A stretch of DNA of 64,000 bases, taken from positions 1-64,000 of the IMG/VR virus record IMGVR_UViG_3300031772_000023. One strand, 5' to 3'. Shown here piece after piece: positions 45,174 through 53,442 of this stretch (position 1 is the first letter of the stretch; each line of letters begins with the position of its first letter). The DNA comes from a virus. Below the pieces are notes generated by a model. It was not told the DNA's origin, ran no database searches, and saw only the letters and a program-made list of their open reading frames with translations. The translations under genes were made by a program, and so were the position numbers.

Positions 45174-45575
45174 TTAATAAAATTTTTCTACTTCTTTTCT
45201 TATCAAATCCGGGGAACTACTCATATCATTAGAAATAATATCAATAGTTATATTATACCATTTTTCAAAAGTTTCTGCACTCATTTTATCGAAAGATAAT
45301 GATTGTGGAAAATAATAGTGAAGCCCATCTTTACCTTCGAATTCATCATAATAACCACATCTTATTGTAAGTATTTTTCTATAGATTTCTAGCGTAGCAT
45401 ATTTATCTTGATTTTCAAATCCAATATTAAGTAGTGCGAATCCTTTTCTATGAAACTGTACATTTCTGGCTATGGTTGCTTTTACTTCAGCACCTACTTT
45501 TATCTTATTAGATTGATCTATACTTTCTGAATCAACAGGAGCATAATGACCAGATTTTAGTTTAGTAAGAAACAT
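45174..45575 (-). CDS. DUF1367-like phage protein
   Basis: 133 residues. Pattern of DUF1367: LTKLKSGHYAPVDSES..., KVGAEVKATIARNVQFHRKGFALLNIGFEN, YRKILTIRCGYYDEF, SLSFDKMSAETFEKWYNITIDII. This family accompanies phage recombination and replication genes; its biochemical role is unclear. 1 bp from the gene upstream. Confidence 0.7.
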   Translation of the reverse strand: MFLTKLKSGHYAPVDSESIDQSNKIKVGAEVKATIARNVQFHRKGFALLNIGFENQDKYATLEIYRKILTIRCGYYDEFEGKDGLHYYFPQSLSFDKMSAETFEKWYNITIDIISNDMSSSPDLIRKEVEKFY

Positions 45576-45947
45576 TTATAATTTATAAAAACTAGGTTCG
45601 AAATGTCCATTTCCTTTTTCATCTTCTACCCAATGATGTGATTCCCATTTTTTTCTCTTATTGTGTTCTTCTTGGTAAAGCAACTGTCTTTTTTTATGAA
45701 TGGAAATATATTCTTTATTTGACTTATCAGATTTTACTTTTTCATTTAATTCCTCCTCCTCCTTATTCTTTACCCATAACTCTACATCAACAATCGTTTT
45801 TCCTATTGCCCATGAATACATTTCATAATCGGTTACATATTCTATTTTACCGTTAAATACTTGAAAGCAACACCAACTTTCAAACGCTTCGATGCGATAC
45901 TCTTCAGAATAGCATTGCACTAAAGATGGTATTTTGGTTATTGTCAT
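45576..45947 (-). CDS. Unknown early protein
   Basis: 123 residues; N-terminal strands with CCFQVFNGKIEYVTDYEMYSWAIGKTIVDVELWV, then a Lys/Glu-rich helix and a His/Trp-rich end (WESHHWVEDEKGNGHFEPSFY). Immediately upstream of the DUF1367-like gene. No family recognised. Confidence 0.55.
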   Translation of the reverse strand: MTITKIPSLVQCYSEEYRIEAFESWCCFQVFNGKIEYVTDYEMYSWAIGKTIVDVELWVKNKEEEELNEKVKSDKSNKEYISIHKKRQLLYQEEHNKRKKWESHHWVEDEKGNGHFEPSFYKL

Positions 45948-45954
45948 TTTAATT

Positions 45955-45990
45955 TAAAATAAACCGGAAGGTTTTTTACTCCCTCCGGTT
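45955..45990 (-). terminator. Possible leftward terminator
   Basis: On the minus strand AACCGGAGGG..CCTTCCGGTT forms a stem followed by TATTTT. Lies downstream of the SSB-like gene, although the T-run is imperfect. Confidence 0.5.
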
Positions 45991-46131
45991 CTCAGTTAGC
46001 GACACCATCCAAGCTATCCACTACTTTTTTTTCATATACCGTGTAAATAGCGTGTCAGTATAAGTATGCCCTTTGGTTTATAGGTGTCTAGTGGTTTTCT
46101 TTAATTATATAACTAATTAATTATCAATAAG

Positions 46132-46746
46132 TTAAAATGGTAAATCTGAATGACTATCTTGATTAACTTCTGCTTCTTGTGGATTAAAAAATGCTTTATA
46201 TTCCTTAGATTCAATTATTTTTTTTCTTAACCATTCCGGCAATGCGCTGAATTTTTTATCATCAAAAGTTTCTAAGGAAAATTCAAAATTAGGATTTATC
46301 TGTGGTGGACATATTACACCTTTGGGAAGACCGGATATTGATGCAATCGTAGCGTATTCTTTTCCACTTGATTTTGATTTTGAATATACAATATTAAGCA
46401 TACAAGGGACACTCAATAGATTTGTTACATCAAATGCTTTTATTTCATCGGCAGTAAATGCCTTGCCGCGCCAACTATATAAATCTTTCGATAGATTTGA
46501 TTTTTCATACATTGATAATGTATATTCCTTTGAGACAGAATAAGGCTCTTCTCCTTTTTCTGGATTAAAAACTTTTTTTTCAGTTGGAAGCTCCCATGTT
46601 ATTCTTACCTTGTTTAGGCCCTTAGTCTCTCCCTTAATTATTTCTTTAACAGTTCCGATATGAACCATTGAATAACATCTTGCAATGTGATTTCCTGCTG
46701 GTGGTAAGTCAGCTATTTTACCTTCGTTTGTTGCTGTGATTGACAT
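46132..46746 (-). CDS. Single-stranded DNA-binding-like protein
   Basis: 204 residues. OB-like strands at the N-terminus (GNHIARCYSMVHIGTVKEII, LNKVRITWELPTEKK, VSKEYTLSMYEKSNL) and the C-terminal tip DSHSDLPF, an acidic tail with Pro-Phe typical of SSB proteins that recruits partners. Belongs to the phage SSB-like proteins seen near recombination genes. First of the recombination group with RusA-like and recombinase genes. Confidence 0.65.
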   Translation of the reverse strand: MSITATNEGKIADLPPAGNHIARCYSMVHIGTVKEIIKGETKGLNKVRITWELPTEKKVFNPEKGEEPYSVSKEYTLSMYEKSNLSKDLYSWRGKAFTADEIKAFDVTNLLSVPCMLNIVYSKSKSSGKEYATIASISGLPKGVICPPQINPNFEFSLETFDDKKFSALPEWLRKKIIESKEYKAFFNPQEAEVNQDSHSDLPF

Positions 46747-46785
46747 TGTTTTTTTTGTTTAATTGTTTATATATTGGTTTATTTA

Positions 46786-46968
46786 TTATTTTCTAATAAG
46801 CGGCCATTCTATCCCTTTTTCTTTAGCACAAATTTCACAGGCTTGGTGATAGTTGCAATCACATTTAAATCCAAACAGATTCATAATATCATCTACTGTT
46901 CTTTCTGGGAATTCTGAATTCCTAGCTAAAATCTTTATTACTTCAACTCTTTTTTCTTGGCGTGTCAT
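46786..46968 (-). CDS. Small Cys-rich protein
   Basis: 60 residues from MTRQEKRVEVIK; the internal ATG follows an A-rich leader, so it is preferred over the ATG at 47001. The C-terminal CDCNYHQACEICAKEKG has four Cys and a His, a likely zinc site. Unknown role. Confidence 0.5.
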   Translation of the reverse strand: MTRQEKRVEVIKILARNSEFPERTVDDIMNLFGFKCDCNYHQACEICAKEKGIEWPLIRK

Positions 46969-47123
46969 ATTGTTTATATTAATTTTACAGCCCTGTTGCA
47001 TCTTCTTTCGTATCCTTCGTCAATTAGGGTGTAGTTTATTGGTGATTCTTTTATAAGTTAGTTGTTTTTCTCCACGTAGGAGTTCCATAATTCTTGATTT
47101 TTCATTTTGACCATATTAAAATT

Positions 47124-47240
47124 TTAGTTATATCTTCCTATGCATATTTCATCTATAGTTCTCTTTGCTTCTTTTCTCTTGGCAAATCCAATTGGTATAG
47201 CGATTGATAGGAGAAATACGATTGTGATTAGTGTGTCCAT
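47124..47240 (-). CDS. Tiny membrane peptide
   Basis: 38 codons (MDTLITIVFLLSIAIPIGFAKRKEAKR...), one membrane span and a basic tail, in the same direction as its neighbours. Only modest support. Confidence 0.4.
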   Translation of the reverse strand: MDTLITIVFLLSIAIPIGFAKRKEAKRTIDEICIGRYN

Positions 47241-47293
47241 AGTTATTTTTTTGTTATAGGTTTTGATATTGATACGTGAGAAATTTTAAAAGG

Positions 47294-47800
47294 TTACAAT
47301 ATTTTTTTAATTATTATTTCAACTCTCTGATTTTTTCTTCTACACTTAAACTGCTCAGGTGGAATTGATTTAATAAATTCTGGACTATCTCCGGAAATTA
47401 TACCCAAAGTAGAGAAACAGTCATAAAGTACTTTTCTTTTACTTGGCAAGTTATCTTCTGTATCAGAAAGTTGCGACACGAATGACTTGAACGAAATCGA
47501 AACTATATCTTTAAATTTAGGAGGATTTAAAGCCGTTAATCTCCACATCATTGCTTTTTTTCTCTTTAATCTATTAGTCCAATGCTCAGACATTAATCCA
47601 TTTCTTCCATTAAGCCCCGGTATAAGCCCAGCAAGTGTTATTTTAACCCAACCTTCACCTATCTCTATTGTATCGCTTACGGTGGTCTCGCTGAGTGAAC
47701 TACGGCCTAGTTTTACGGCCCTAGGAACAGATATAGGCTTTATAATAGCTTTTCGTCCGTATTTGGCTTGATATTCGGAAGCGGACATTTGTTCGGTCAT
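47294..47800 (-). CDS. RusA-like Holliday junction resolvase
   Basis: 168 residues. Residues about 50-168 match RusA: LAGLIPGLNGRNGLMSEHWTNRLKRKK, then DTEDNLPSKRKVLYDCFSTLGIISGDSPEFI (acidic metal-binding residues in D.EDN and GDS, plus basic Lys), and a final RVEIIIKK strand. Would cut Holliday junctions during recombination. 10 bp downstream of the recombinase gene, so both are in one unit. Confidence 0.7.
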   Translation of the reverse strand: MTEQMSASEYQAKYGRKAIIKPISVPRAVKLGRSSLSETTVSDTIEIGEGWVKITLAGLIPGLNGRNGLMSEHWTNRLKRKKAMMWRLTALNPPKFKDIVSISFKSFVSQLSDTEDNLPSKRKVLYDCFSTLGIISGDSPEFIKSIPPEQFKCRRKNQRVEIIIKKIL

Positions 47801-47810
47801 TATGTTGATT

Positions 47811-48650
47811 TTAAAAGTTTATATTGTTTATTGGAGACTGTATTTTTGAAATTAAGTTGTGTGAGATATGAGTATAGATTTCAGTCGTTCTTACGTCTGA
47901 ATGACCAGCTAGTCTTTTTATAAGTAAAATATCTGTACCCATTTCTACCATGTGTGTGAAAGTGCAATGACGGATAAGGTGTGTATAAACTCTTTTAGAA
48001 AGTCCTGCCGATTTAGCGAGTTGTTTTATTACCTCGCCAACTGATCTTGCCGAATATTGCAAATCATTTTGTCCATTAAAAACATAAATAACGGATTTGT
48101 ATTCTCTGTAATATTTTTCGAGCAATGGGATAACGTTAGGATTCAATCCTACCTGCCTGTCCTTTTTACCCTTTGCTTGAATAATATTTATTATCATCCT
48201 ACTTCTATCAATATGTGACCATTTTAAATTTATTATCTCAGATACACGAAGGCCGCATGAATATAGTAAAGCAAAAATAGTTTTGTGTTTCAGATTCTCA
48301 CATACATTAAACATTCTCTGTATTTCCTCTTGAGATAAAACTATTGGCAGCTTTTTAGATTTCCTCGGACGCTCTATATATTTGAATTTCTCAATTCCAA
48401 CATGAGCGACCTTTTCATAATAAATCTTTATTGCCGAATGATAACCGGAATGGGTTGATGGTTCTTGAAATTGACCAAGGAATTGAATTATCATTTCGTG
48501 ATTAATTCTATCGGGATGAGTAACTTCTTTCCTTTCAAAGTGCGCAAGGAATCCAGTAAAGTTACTACAATAATTACTTACTGATCTAGGAGAGTATTTT
48601 CTAAACTCCATATACTTTCTGAGTTGATTGGTATGCTCTGAAATATTCAT
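47811..48650 (-). CDS. Xer-type tyrosine recombinase (integron-like integrase candidate)
   Basis: 279 residues. SAM-like N-terminal core-binding domain (about 1-95) and a catalytic domain with the full set: R135 (SCGLRVSE), K160 (AKGKKDR), H224 and R227 (THLIRH), H250 (AGHSD) and Y259 (EIYTH). The segment between about 165 and 220 is short and lacks the extra IntI-specific region of integron integrases. The start lies 32 bp from the attI-like site at 48682, and the gene is transcribed away from it, exactly the intI-attI layout. It could also serve phage integration. Confidence 0.8.
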   Translation of the reverse strand: MNISEHTNQLRKYMEFRKYSPRSVSNYCSNFTGFLAHFERKEVTHPDRINHEMIIQFLGQFQEPSTHSGYHSAIKIYYEKVAHVGIEKFKYIERPRKSKKLPIVLSQEEIQRMFNVCENLKHKTIFALLYSCGLRVSEIINLKWSHIDRSRMIINIIQAKGKKDRQVGLNPNVIPLLEKYYREYKSVIYVFNGQNDLQYSARSVGEVIKQLAKSAGLSKRVYTHLIRHCTFTHMVEMGTDILLIKRLAGHSDVRTTEIYTHISHNLISKIQSPINNINF

Positions 48651-48681
48651 TTGATTACTGTTTAATTATTAGATAGTTACA

Positions 48682-48705
48682 TAATATGTAATACATATAC
48701 ATGTT
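48682..48705. other. attI-like site next to the recombinase gene, copy 2
   Basis: GTAATACATATACATGTT preceded by TAATAT; contains the 15-bp palindrome ATATGTAATACATAT (48684-48698), plausible recombinase-binding arms. Identical over 24 bp to 63634-63657. The cassette array begins at the terminal GTT. Confidence 0.75.
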
Positions 48706-48717
48706 CTACGCAATTGT

Positions 48718-48996
48718 TCAAGGGGCAACAGCCACAGCCGTTTTACTATTCTGTATTTCTTCATGCTTTTCAAGTTCCTCTTTGAAATTGTGCATTGCAG
48801 AAATCATACAAGTTAATCCCCCTTCGTAGTTTGCAATCCATTCTTCCCAACCATACGAGCGTTTAATATCGTGCATCTTACCTCTCGTTCTATCTATCTC
48901 ACATCTGAGTTCTTCAATTAATTCACTCATCGGTTTATCCATTTCATCTGCACTTTTGTAGTAAATTGGATTTTGGTCTTTGTTTTTTCTTTCCAT
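48718..48996 (-). CDS. Cassette 1 ORF: helical unknown protein
   Basis: 92 residues, mostly helical (PMSELIEELRCEIDRTRGKMHDI, ISAMHNFKEELEKHEEI). Its last residues (VAVAP) are encoded by the GGGGCAACAGCC motif that lies just inside several cassette borders. First cassette after attI. Unknown. Confidence 0.6.
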   Translation of the reverse strand: MERKNKDQNPIYYKSADEMDKPMSELIEELRCEIDRTRGKMHDIKRSYGWEEWIANYEGGLTCMISAMHNFKEELEKHEEIQNSKTAVAVAP

Positions 48997-49049
48997 TGTG
49001 TTTTATTTTTTAGTTATTAATTTCTTACAGCCGCCCCTTGAACAACTGA

Positions 49050-49139
49050 CGTAGAACAAGCGGGTTTAATTCCATTGTCAAAATCATTTCATCGTTGCGG
49101 GATATTTTGCCAACGAAATAAACCCGCAGGACGTTATAT
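49050..49139. other. attC-like site 1
   Basis: CGTAGAAC left core, GTTATAT right core (49133-49139); stem GCGGGTTT/AAACCCGC. Confidence 0.6.
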
Positions 49140-49164
49140 TCAATTCGTTTTTTCAATTTAAAAA

Positions 49165-49542
49165 TTAAGAGGTTGCTTCGTTGTGGCAACTGCAATCACA
49201 TATACTTTTTGGAAACTCTCCGCAATCGCAATTTTCGCAAGTTCTCCATTTGGGTAATTTTTTTGTGCCTTTAATAAACTTCTGCCATTCATAATTATTT
49301 TTTGGTTCATAGTTCCATGCTTTTCTCAATTCATCTTCGGTGAAAAGTGTTTTGTTTTCGGTAATGATGCGATTGAGCATATCAATTTTGTCCTCATAGT
49401 ATTTTGCCCTGCCATTATCATCTTCAAATTGTAGTGCAAATTCATTCATCGCATCTAAAACTTCTTTCGTGAAGTATTCTGTATTGCCACTTACATTTTT
49501 GAACGGACAATGTTTCTCTAAAATTTCTTTTGCTGTTTTCAT
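49165..49542 (-). CDS. Cassette 2 ORF: protein with Cys-rich tail
   Basis: 125 residues. Helical body (DAMNEFALQFEDDNGRAKYYEDKIDMLNRII) and a C-terminal zinc-like cluster CENCDCGEFPKSICDCSCH. Unknown role. Confidence 0.6.
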   Translation of the reverse strand: MKTAKEILEKHCPFKNVSGNTEYFTKEVLDAMNEFALQFEDDNGRAKYYEDKIDMLNRIITENKTLFTEDELRKAWNYEPKNNYEWQKFIKGTKKLPKWRTCENCDCGEFPKSICDCSCHNEATS

Positions 49543-49597
49543 TTTGATTGTAGTTTATATTGTGAAAGTATTTTTAAATTGAAAAAACGAACTGGAA

Positions 49598-49666
49598 TAT
49601 AACAAGGGATTAAAAGAAATTGGCTGAAAAAAGAAGCCAACTTCTTTAATCCCCGATGCGTTGTGC
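49598..49666. other. attC-like site 2
   Basis: TATAAC and GTTGTGC (49660-49666); arms GGGATTAAAAGAA and TTCTTTAATCCCC plus inner TTGGCT/AGCCAA. Strong, compact. Confidence 0.75.
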
Positions 49667-49712
49667 GCAATTTTTTGTGTATTAAAATGGGCAACAGCCA
49701 CAGCCTGCATAC

Positions 49713-50330
49713 TTAAAATAGTTTTACCTGCATTGTTCGTTCTTTAAAATTTTTCATTGCATCATCATAATATCCTTTGTCAATTTCACACGCCACCAAA
49801 TCAAATTCTTTATAGTGGCAAGCAATGGCAATGTTTCCGCTTCCCAAATGTGTATCGAGTATTTTGTTTCCCTGCTCTGCATATTCCTTTAGCAAAAATT
49901 CATATACTCTTATTGGCTTTTGGCATGGATGAACTTTGCCTCTGTAATCTCCTTTTGCCAATGGGTCACGCTTGTAAATTTTTGCGCATCTATCAAATGA
50001 AGTCCATGCCATTTCACATTCGGCATAAGTTCTATTTTTGAAACCTTCGCCTTTATCCCAAATCACAAAGCATCTTGTCGGTGGCAATCCAAAATAATTT
50101 CCACCCCATATAATTTGATTTTTGCTAACTCTAAATAGTTCATCAAAATATGCTTTGTCTGGGATTGCCTTATCCCAATCCTTCTTTTCAAAATTATTGA
50201 AGCCTTTATATCCAACATTGCCACCATCCATTCCAATTCCATAAGGCGGGTCAACTATTGCCAAATCAAAATGCTGGTCAGGATATTCTGCCATTAACTT
50301 CATGCAGTCTATGTTTCTAATATCAATCAT
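49713..50330 (-). CDS. Cassette 3 ORF: DNA (N4/N6) methyltransferase
   Basis: 205 residues from MIDIRNIDCMKLM; a longer frame would translate the attC. Motif IV FDLAIVDPPYGIG near residue 22, then the target region, then KVHPCQKPIRVYEFLLKEYAEQGNKILDTHLGSGNIAIAC (motifs X-I, with HLGSGN as SAM-binding) and EIDKGYYDDAMK. DPPY before the SAM motif makes it a beta-class enzyme. May protect phage DNA from restriction; specificity unknown. Confidence 0.85.
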   Translation of the reverse strand: MIDIRNIDCMKLMAEYPDQHFDLAIVDPPYGIGMDGGNVGYKGFNNFEKKDWDKAIPDKAYFDELFRVSKNQIIWGGNYFGLPPTRCFVIWDKGEGFKNRTYAECEMAWTSFDRCAKIYKRDPLAKGDYRGKVHPCQKPIRVYEFLLKEYAEQGNKILDTHLGSGNIAIACHYKEFDLVACEIDKGYYDDAMKNFKERTMQVKLF

Positions 50331-50377
50331 AACAGCCGCCCATTTTAATACACAAAAAACTGTAAAGGCTAAAGCCC

Positions 50378-50495
50378 GCACAACATAGGGTTTGCACTAA
50401 TTTTCCTTCAACTTTTTTATTCTGTTTCATTTGTTTCAGTCAAACCGTTTGAGGCAAACGCCCTTCGGGTAGTCAAACCCTTGAACTTAAATGCA
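50378..50495. other. attC-like site 3 (degenerate right core)
   Basis: GCACAAC left; GGGTTTG/CAAACCC arms (50388-50394, 50474-50480); right end TTGAACTTAAATGC lacks a clear GTT. Contains the CCCTTCGGGTA loop segment. Confidence 0.5.
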
Positions 50496-50762
50496 ATAGC
50501 TACGACCCCGCTCCGTAAGTTCAACTTTGCCATTTTTGCGTTCAACCAATTTATAATCCTCAAGTTTGTATATTGTTGCCCAACTAATGTTTTTCATAGC
50601 ATTATTTGAGTAAAAACATATTGCGTTAATGCCAGATAGATAGTATATAATCTCGTTAGCTTGTAAAGTTGATATTACTTCCTTTTGAGCTTTAGATAAT
50701 TTAACCGCTACTGCATTTAACACGGGTTTGGCAAAAAAGCCGTTTTGGTCTTCGTTTGACAT
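50487..50762 (-). CDS. Cassette 4 ORF: winged-helix-like protein
   Basis: 91 residues. The C-terminal part (ISWATIYKLEDYKLVERKNGKVELTERGRSYCI) looks like the wing of a winged helix; the middle is helical. Possibly DNA-binding. The first residues are near an unusually GC-rich attC. Confidence 0.55.
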   Translation of the reverse strand: MSNEDQNGFFAKPVLNAVAVKLSKAQKEVISTLQANEIIYYLSGINAICFYSNNAMKNISWATIYKLEDYKLVERKNGKVELTERGRSYCI

Positions 50763-50853
50763 ATTGTTCTAATTTTTAAGTTTTGTAATTCTATTTGACT
50801 TTTCGTTTCGGCTTCTTCGCCAAGCCCGCAACCGTTGCACCGCAAGGCGGTGC

Positions 50854-50970
50854 AACTAAGTCCGCGTACCGCGTGCCGCCCTGCGGGCAACATCCCGTTT
50901 GATGCCAGCGCCGGGCATTGATGTGAAGCCACATCTGCCCGCGCCCGCACAAACGCGGACAGTTGGGCGC
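50854..50970. other. attC-like site 4 (GC-rich)
   Basis: ACTAAG left; GTCCGCG (50860-50866)/CGCGGAC (50954-50960); right core GTTGGGC (50962-50968) matches GTTRRRY. Preceded by a perfect GC-rich hairpin GTTGCACCGC/GCGGTGCAAC (50834-50856). Base composition is unlike the surrounding phage. Confidence 0.7.
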
Positions 50971-50983
50971 AATTTGTATTTGT

Positions 50984-51190
50984 TCAAAGGGGGCTAACAG
51001 CCAACGACACCTCATGGTCTATATAGTTATACATTTTCATTTTAAATTTCTCTTTCCCTCCCAATAATTTTATACTGCTTTTTTTAACCCACAAAAAAGA
51101 TAATGGAATTGCTTTGTCCTTTATCGGCTTTCTTCCTGCACCTTTTCGTGCGCCCCCTCGTTTTGATTTTTTCATGTTCTCTGTCCGCAT
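50984..51190 (-). CDS. Cassette 5 ORF: small basic protein
   Basis: 68 residues; N-terminus KKSKRGGARKGAGRKPIKDK is the common GG.RKGAGRK motif of phage small terminase-like and DNA-binding proteins. A start at the internal ATG (51175) is equally possible. May bind DNA. Confidence 0.55.
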   Translation of the reverse strand: MRTENMKKSKRGGARKGAGRKPIKDKAIPLSFLWVKKSSIKLLGGKEKFKMKMYNYIDHEVSLAVSPL

Positions 51191-51212
51191 TGAAGCGCAC
51201 GGCTGAACCGCA

Positions 51213-51254
51213 GAGAAACCGTCCTACTGACTTAGCAGAACAGCAGGATTACGC
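51213..51254. other. attC-like site 5 (compact, degenerate)
   Basis: AGAAACC left, GTCCTACTG (51221-51229)/CAGCAGGAT (51241-51249), right core ATTACGC. Weak; supported by its place between ORFs and by the stop codon in the core. Confidence 0.4.
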
Positions 51255-51677
51255 TTCAACTGAATTATTCTTTTTCAGTAATTCTACAAGCTCCTCCATT
51301 GAATTTTTAAGCCGACTAATTTCATCTTTCAAATCGTCAATGATTGGCTCTTTATAAACATGGTATTTATTATAATTTGACCAGCCGATTGAATAAAGAA
51401 GTGACTGAATTTTGTAGGTGCTTCCCATGATTTTGCATTTATCTACATGAGAATAGTCGAGTTTATTCGGGTCTCTTTCTTCTTCTGGAGTACCATACTG
51501 ATAATCCTTACCAAATTCAATCTGTTCAATAATAATATCATCCAAATCATCATTGGTTTCAATTATAAAAGAGGAATTATAATCCTCAATAAATAATGAT
51601 TCACCTGTTTCAGTGATGACTCTGAATCCACATTCGTGTGGATGTTTTTTCCATGAAATAATCTTTTTTGTTTTCAT
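51249..51677 (-). CDS. Cassette 6 ORF: unknown protein with C-terminal coiled coil
   Basis: 142 residues from MKTKKIISWKKHP. Beta-rich first half (GFRVITETGESLFIEDYNSSFII), acidic middle, and a C-terminal coiled coil (LKDEISRLKNSMEELVELLKKN). Its TAA is inside the attC core. Unknown. Confidence 0.55.
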   Translation of the reverse strand: MKTKKIISWKKHPHECGFRVITETGESLFIEDYNSSFIIETNDDLDDIIIEQIEFGKDYQYGTPEEERDPNKLDYSHVDKCKIMGSTYKIQSLLYSIGWSNYNKYHVYKEPIIDDLKDEISRLKNSMEELVELLKKNNSVEA

Positions 51678-51834
51678 TGTGCTAAGTTTTAATTGTTGAT
51701 GTTTTGATTTGTAACGTAAAGATAAGTATTTAATTTGAATTGGCAATAGGTTTAATCAAATATATTTTCAATACAAGAATAGTGCCAAAACAGCCGCCCC
51801 CTTTGAACAAATACAAACTGCAAGGGCTAAAGCC

Positions 51835-51953
51835 CGCCCAACATAGGATTTGCAGTAATTGGTCATTTCCTTTTTTATTTTTTTCATATTGATAAATGCC
51901 CAACCAAAACGAGGCGTTTTGCCCTTCGGGTACTCAAACCCTCACCATTATCC
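51835..51953. other. attC-like site 6
   Basis: GCCCAAC left; AGGATTTG/CAAACCCT arms; right core ATTATCC. Shares sequence with site 3 (GGCTAAAGCCCGC, CCTTCGGGTA), so the two are related. Confidence 0.55.
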
Positions 51954-52301
51954 GCAAGCGTTCAAAGGGGCAACAGCCTCCCAGCCAATCCCATTCGCCA
52001 TTTCTTCTTTCAACATTTTCTGTAATGCAGGTAATATTTTCTCCGCAAATCTGTTACAAGCTGTTTCGCATTTTTTGCCATACAAAATGTAAGCCATTCC
52101 TGTGTACATTTTAGTTCCGAAGTAACCAATATTTAAACCGATTAGAAAATCTCGGAAATCTTTATCTCCGTAACTTCTCCAAGCAAAGGAAAGGTTTCCC
52201 CAATCCGTAACCGATGCGAACATTCCATCTGATGTTAGAACTATTTGTCCTAACCATTCTCCATTGTCGCCTTTCAGCGAGTAACTTTTTGATTGTACCA
52301 T
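51948..52301 (-). CDS. Cassette 7 ORF: unknown conserved-looking protein
   Basis: 117 residues: SYSLKGDNGEWLGQIVLTSDGMFASVTDWGNLSFAWRS reads like a small beta domain, followed by helices (CETACNRFAEKILPALQKMLKEE). I recall similar small proteins from mobile elements but cannot name the family. Stop TAA supplied by the attC core. Confidence 0.6.
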   Translation of the reverse strand: MVQSKSYSLKGDNGEWLGQIVLTSDGMFASVTDWGNLSFAWRSYGDKDFRDFLIGLNIGYFGTKMYTGMAYILYGKKCETACNRFAEKILPALQKMLKEEMANGIGWEAVAPLNACG

Positions 52302-52308
52302 TTTGTTT

Positions 52309-52503
52309 TTATGTTTTAGTTATTGTTTCAAGTTTCTTACAGCCGCCCCTTTGAACGCCAGACGGATAACATCGGATATAGTCAAGTAAAATTTCCTTCT
52401 CATAGTTGCTATTGATAAATTTTCCCTGCCCATATCCGTCAGCGTTAGCAGACATTGTAATTATTAAAAAAACAAAAGCCACCGCACTCTTTAAATTTTT
52501 CAA
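52309..52503 (-). CDS. Doubtful ORF with a signal-like N-terminus running through an attC
   Basis: 64 codons: the first 20 residues (SAVAFVFLIITMSANA) look like a signal peptide, but the rest is translated attC stem. It shares a cassette with the methyltransferase at 52518. May be a real gene fused by recombination to the attC, or chance. Confidence 0.3.
   Translation of the reverse strand: MKNLKSAVAFVFLIITMSANADGYGQGKFINSNYEKEILLDYIRCYPSGVQRGGCKKLETITKT
52363..52450. other. attC-like site 7
   Basis: CGGATAAC left; CGGATAT (52373-52379)/ATATCCG (52432-52438); GTTAGCA right core (52444-52450). Confidence 0.7.
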
Positions 52504-52517
52504 ATTTATAAAATGTT

Positions 52518-53063
52518 TTATTTCGTAATCGTTTCAAACACTATCTTCTTTGGTAAAATATCCTTCGTAACATACACACTTGAAAACGGAGGGTTCAAAC
52601 TCGGTTTTTGGTCTGCATAGCTTTTAAAGTAGCTTATCCGTTTATTAAAATACATTATTTCAAATTCGTTATCCTTAAACATATTAAATCGTTTTTGGCT
52701 TTCAAACAATCCAACTACTCCAACAAGCATCGCAAATGGTTTTCCAAGTTCAAATAGTTTTTGGAATACTTCTGCTTTAATTGAGTAGGGCGGATTTGAA
52801 ATAATGTAATCAAAGTTCACAAGAAATTCAGTTGTAAAAAAATCTCTACCATCTGAAATATGTGAGCAAATAGCATCGTGTCCTTGTTCTCTAAGCATTT
52901 TTACAAAGTTACTTTCTTCCGTATCAAACGGACACCACACAATACTTTTTGGCTTCAAGTATTTCATAAGCGGTTCTATTGCATATCTTGGTGTATAAAA
53001 TTCATCATTCGGATTTATTTCTCCGTTCATTTCTGCTTTGTTTGTAATCTCGTCCAGTTTCAT
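52518..53063 (-). CDS. Cassette 8 ORF: methyltransferase-like protein (NPPYS)
   Basis: 181 residues. After ...FYTPRYAIEPLMKYLK, motif IV is NFDYIISNPPYSIKAEVFQKLFELGKPFAMLVG; the end (SYADQKPSLNPPFSSVYVTKDILPKKIVFE) is typical of phage adenine-specific DNA methylases. The SAM-binding loop is poor (WCPFDTEESNFV), as in several phage homologues. Confidence 0.75.
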   Translation of the reverse strand: MKLDEITNKAEMNGEINPNDEFYTPRYAIEPLMKYLKPKSIVWCPFDTEESNFVKMLREQGHDAICSHISDGRDFFTTEFLVNFDYIISNPPYSIKAEVFQKLFELGKPFAMLVGVVGLFESQKRFNMFKDNEFEIMYFNKRISYFKSYADQKPSLNPPFSSVYVTKDILPKKIVFETITK

Positions 53064-53156
53064 ATTTCTTAGTTTAAATTAAGAGCCGACACACACCTTC
53101 CCTTTTTGTTTTTTTAATAATTACAACGAGCCTACGCTCAAAATCCCACCGCACTC

Positions 53157-53223
53157 TGCTAACACTGGGTTTAACGTCAGTTTGCGAAAAGCAAACCGAA
53201 CGTAAACCCAGATACCGTTATGC
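53157..53223. other. attC-like site 8 (long stem)
   Basis: TGCTAAC and GTTATGC (53217-53223); arms TGGGTTTAACGT..GTTTGC and GCAAAC..ACGT.AACCCA. One of the best examples. Confidence 0.85.
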
Positions 53224-53442
53224 GTAATTATTCAGCAACGCCACTACCTTAACCGCCATTTCTCTATCACCCCAAAAGCCCTCACACACTCTACGGTCAC
53301 ACCATAAATCTAAATGTGTTCGTGGCTTATCGTGTTCACCAATTTCATAGTATCTAACCTTCCCTCTAACCACTTCTCTGAACACATAACTGCGCATAAC
53401 AGGAAGATTAGAAGAAATTTCTTTTTTGTTTTCAGTTTCCAT
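53218..53442 (-). CDS. Cassette 9 ORF: small protein, start inside attC loop
   Basis: 74 residues. Its ATG lies in the loop of attC site 9, so the first ~15 residues (KKEISSNLPVM) are encoded by the attC arm; the TAA is the core of site 8. The body (SYVFREVVRGKVRYYEIGEHDKPRTHLDLWCDRRVCEGFWGDREMAVKVVALL) seems globular. Unknown. Confidence 0.55.
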   Translation of the reverse strand: METENKKEISSNLPVMRSYVFREVVRGKVRYYEIGEHDKPRTHLDLWCDRRVCEGFWGDREMAVKVVALLNNYA

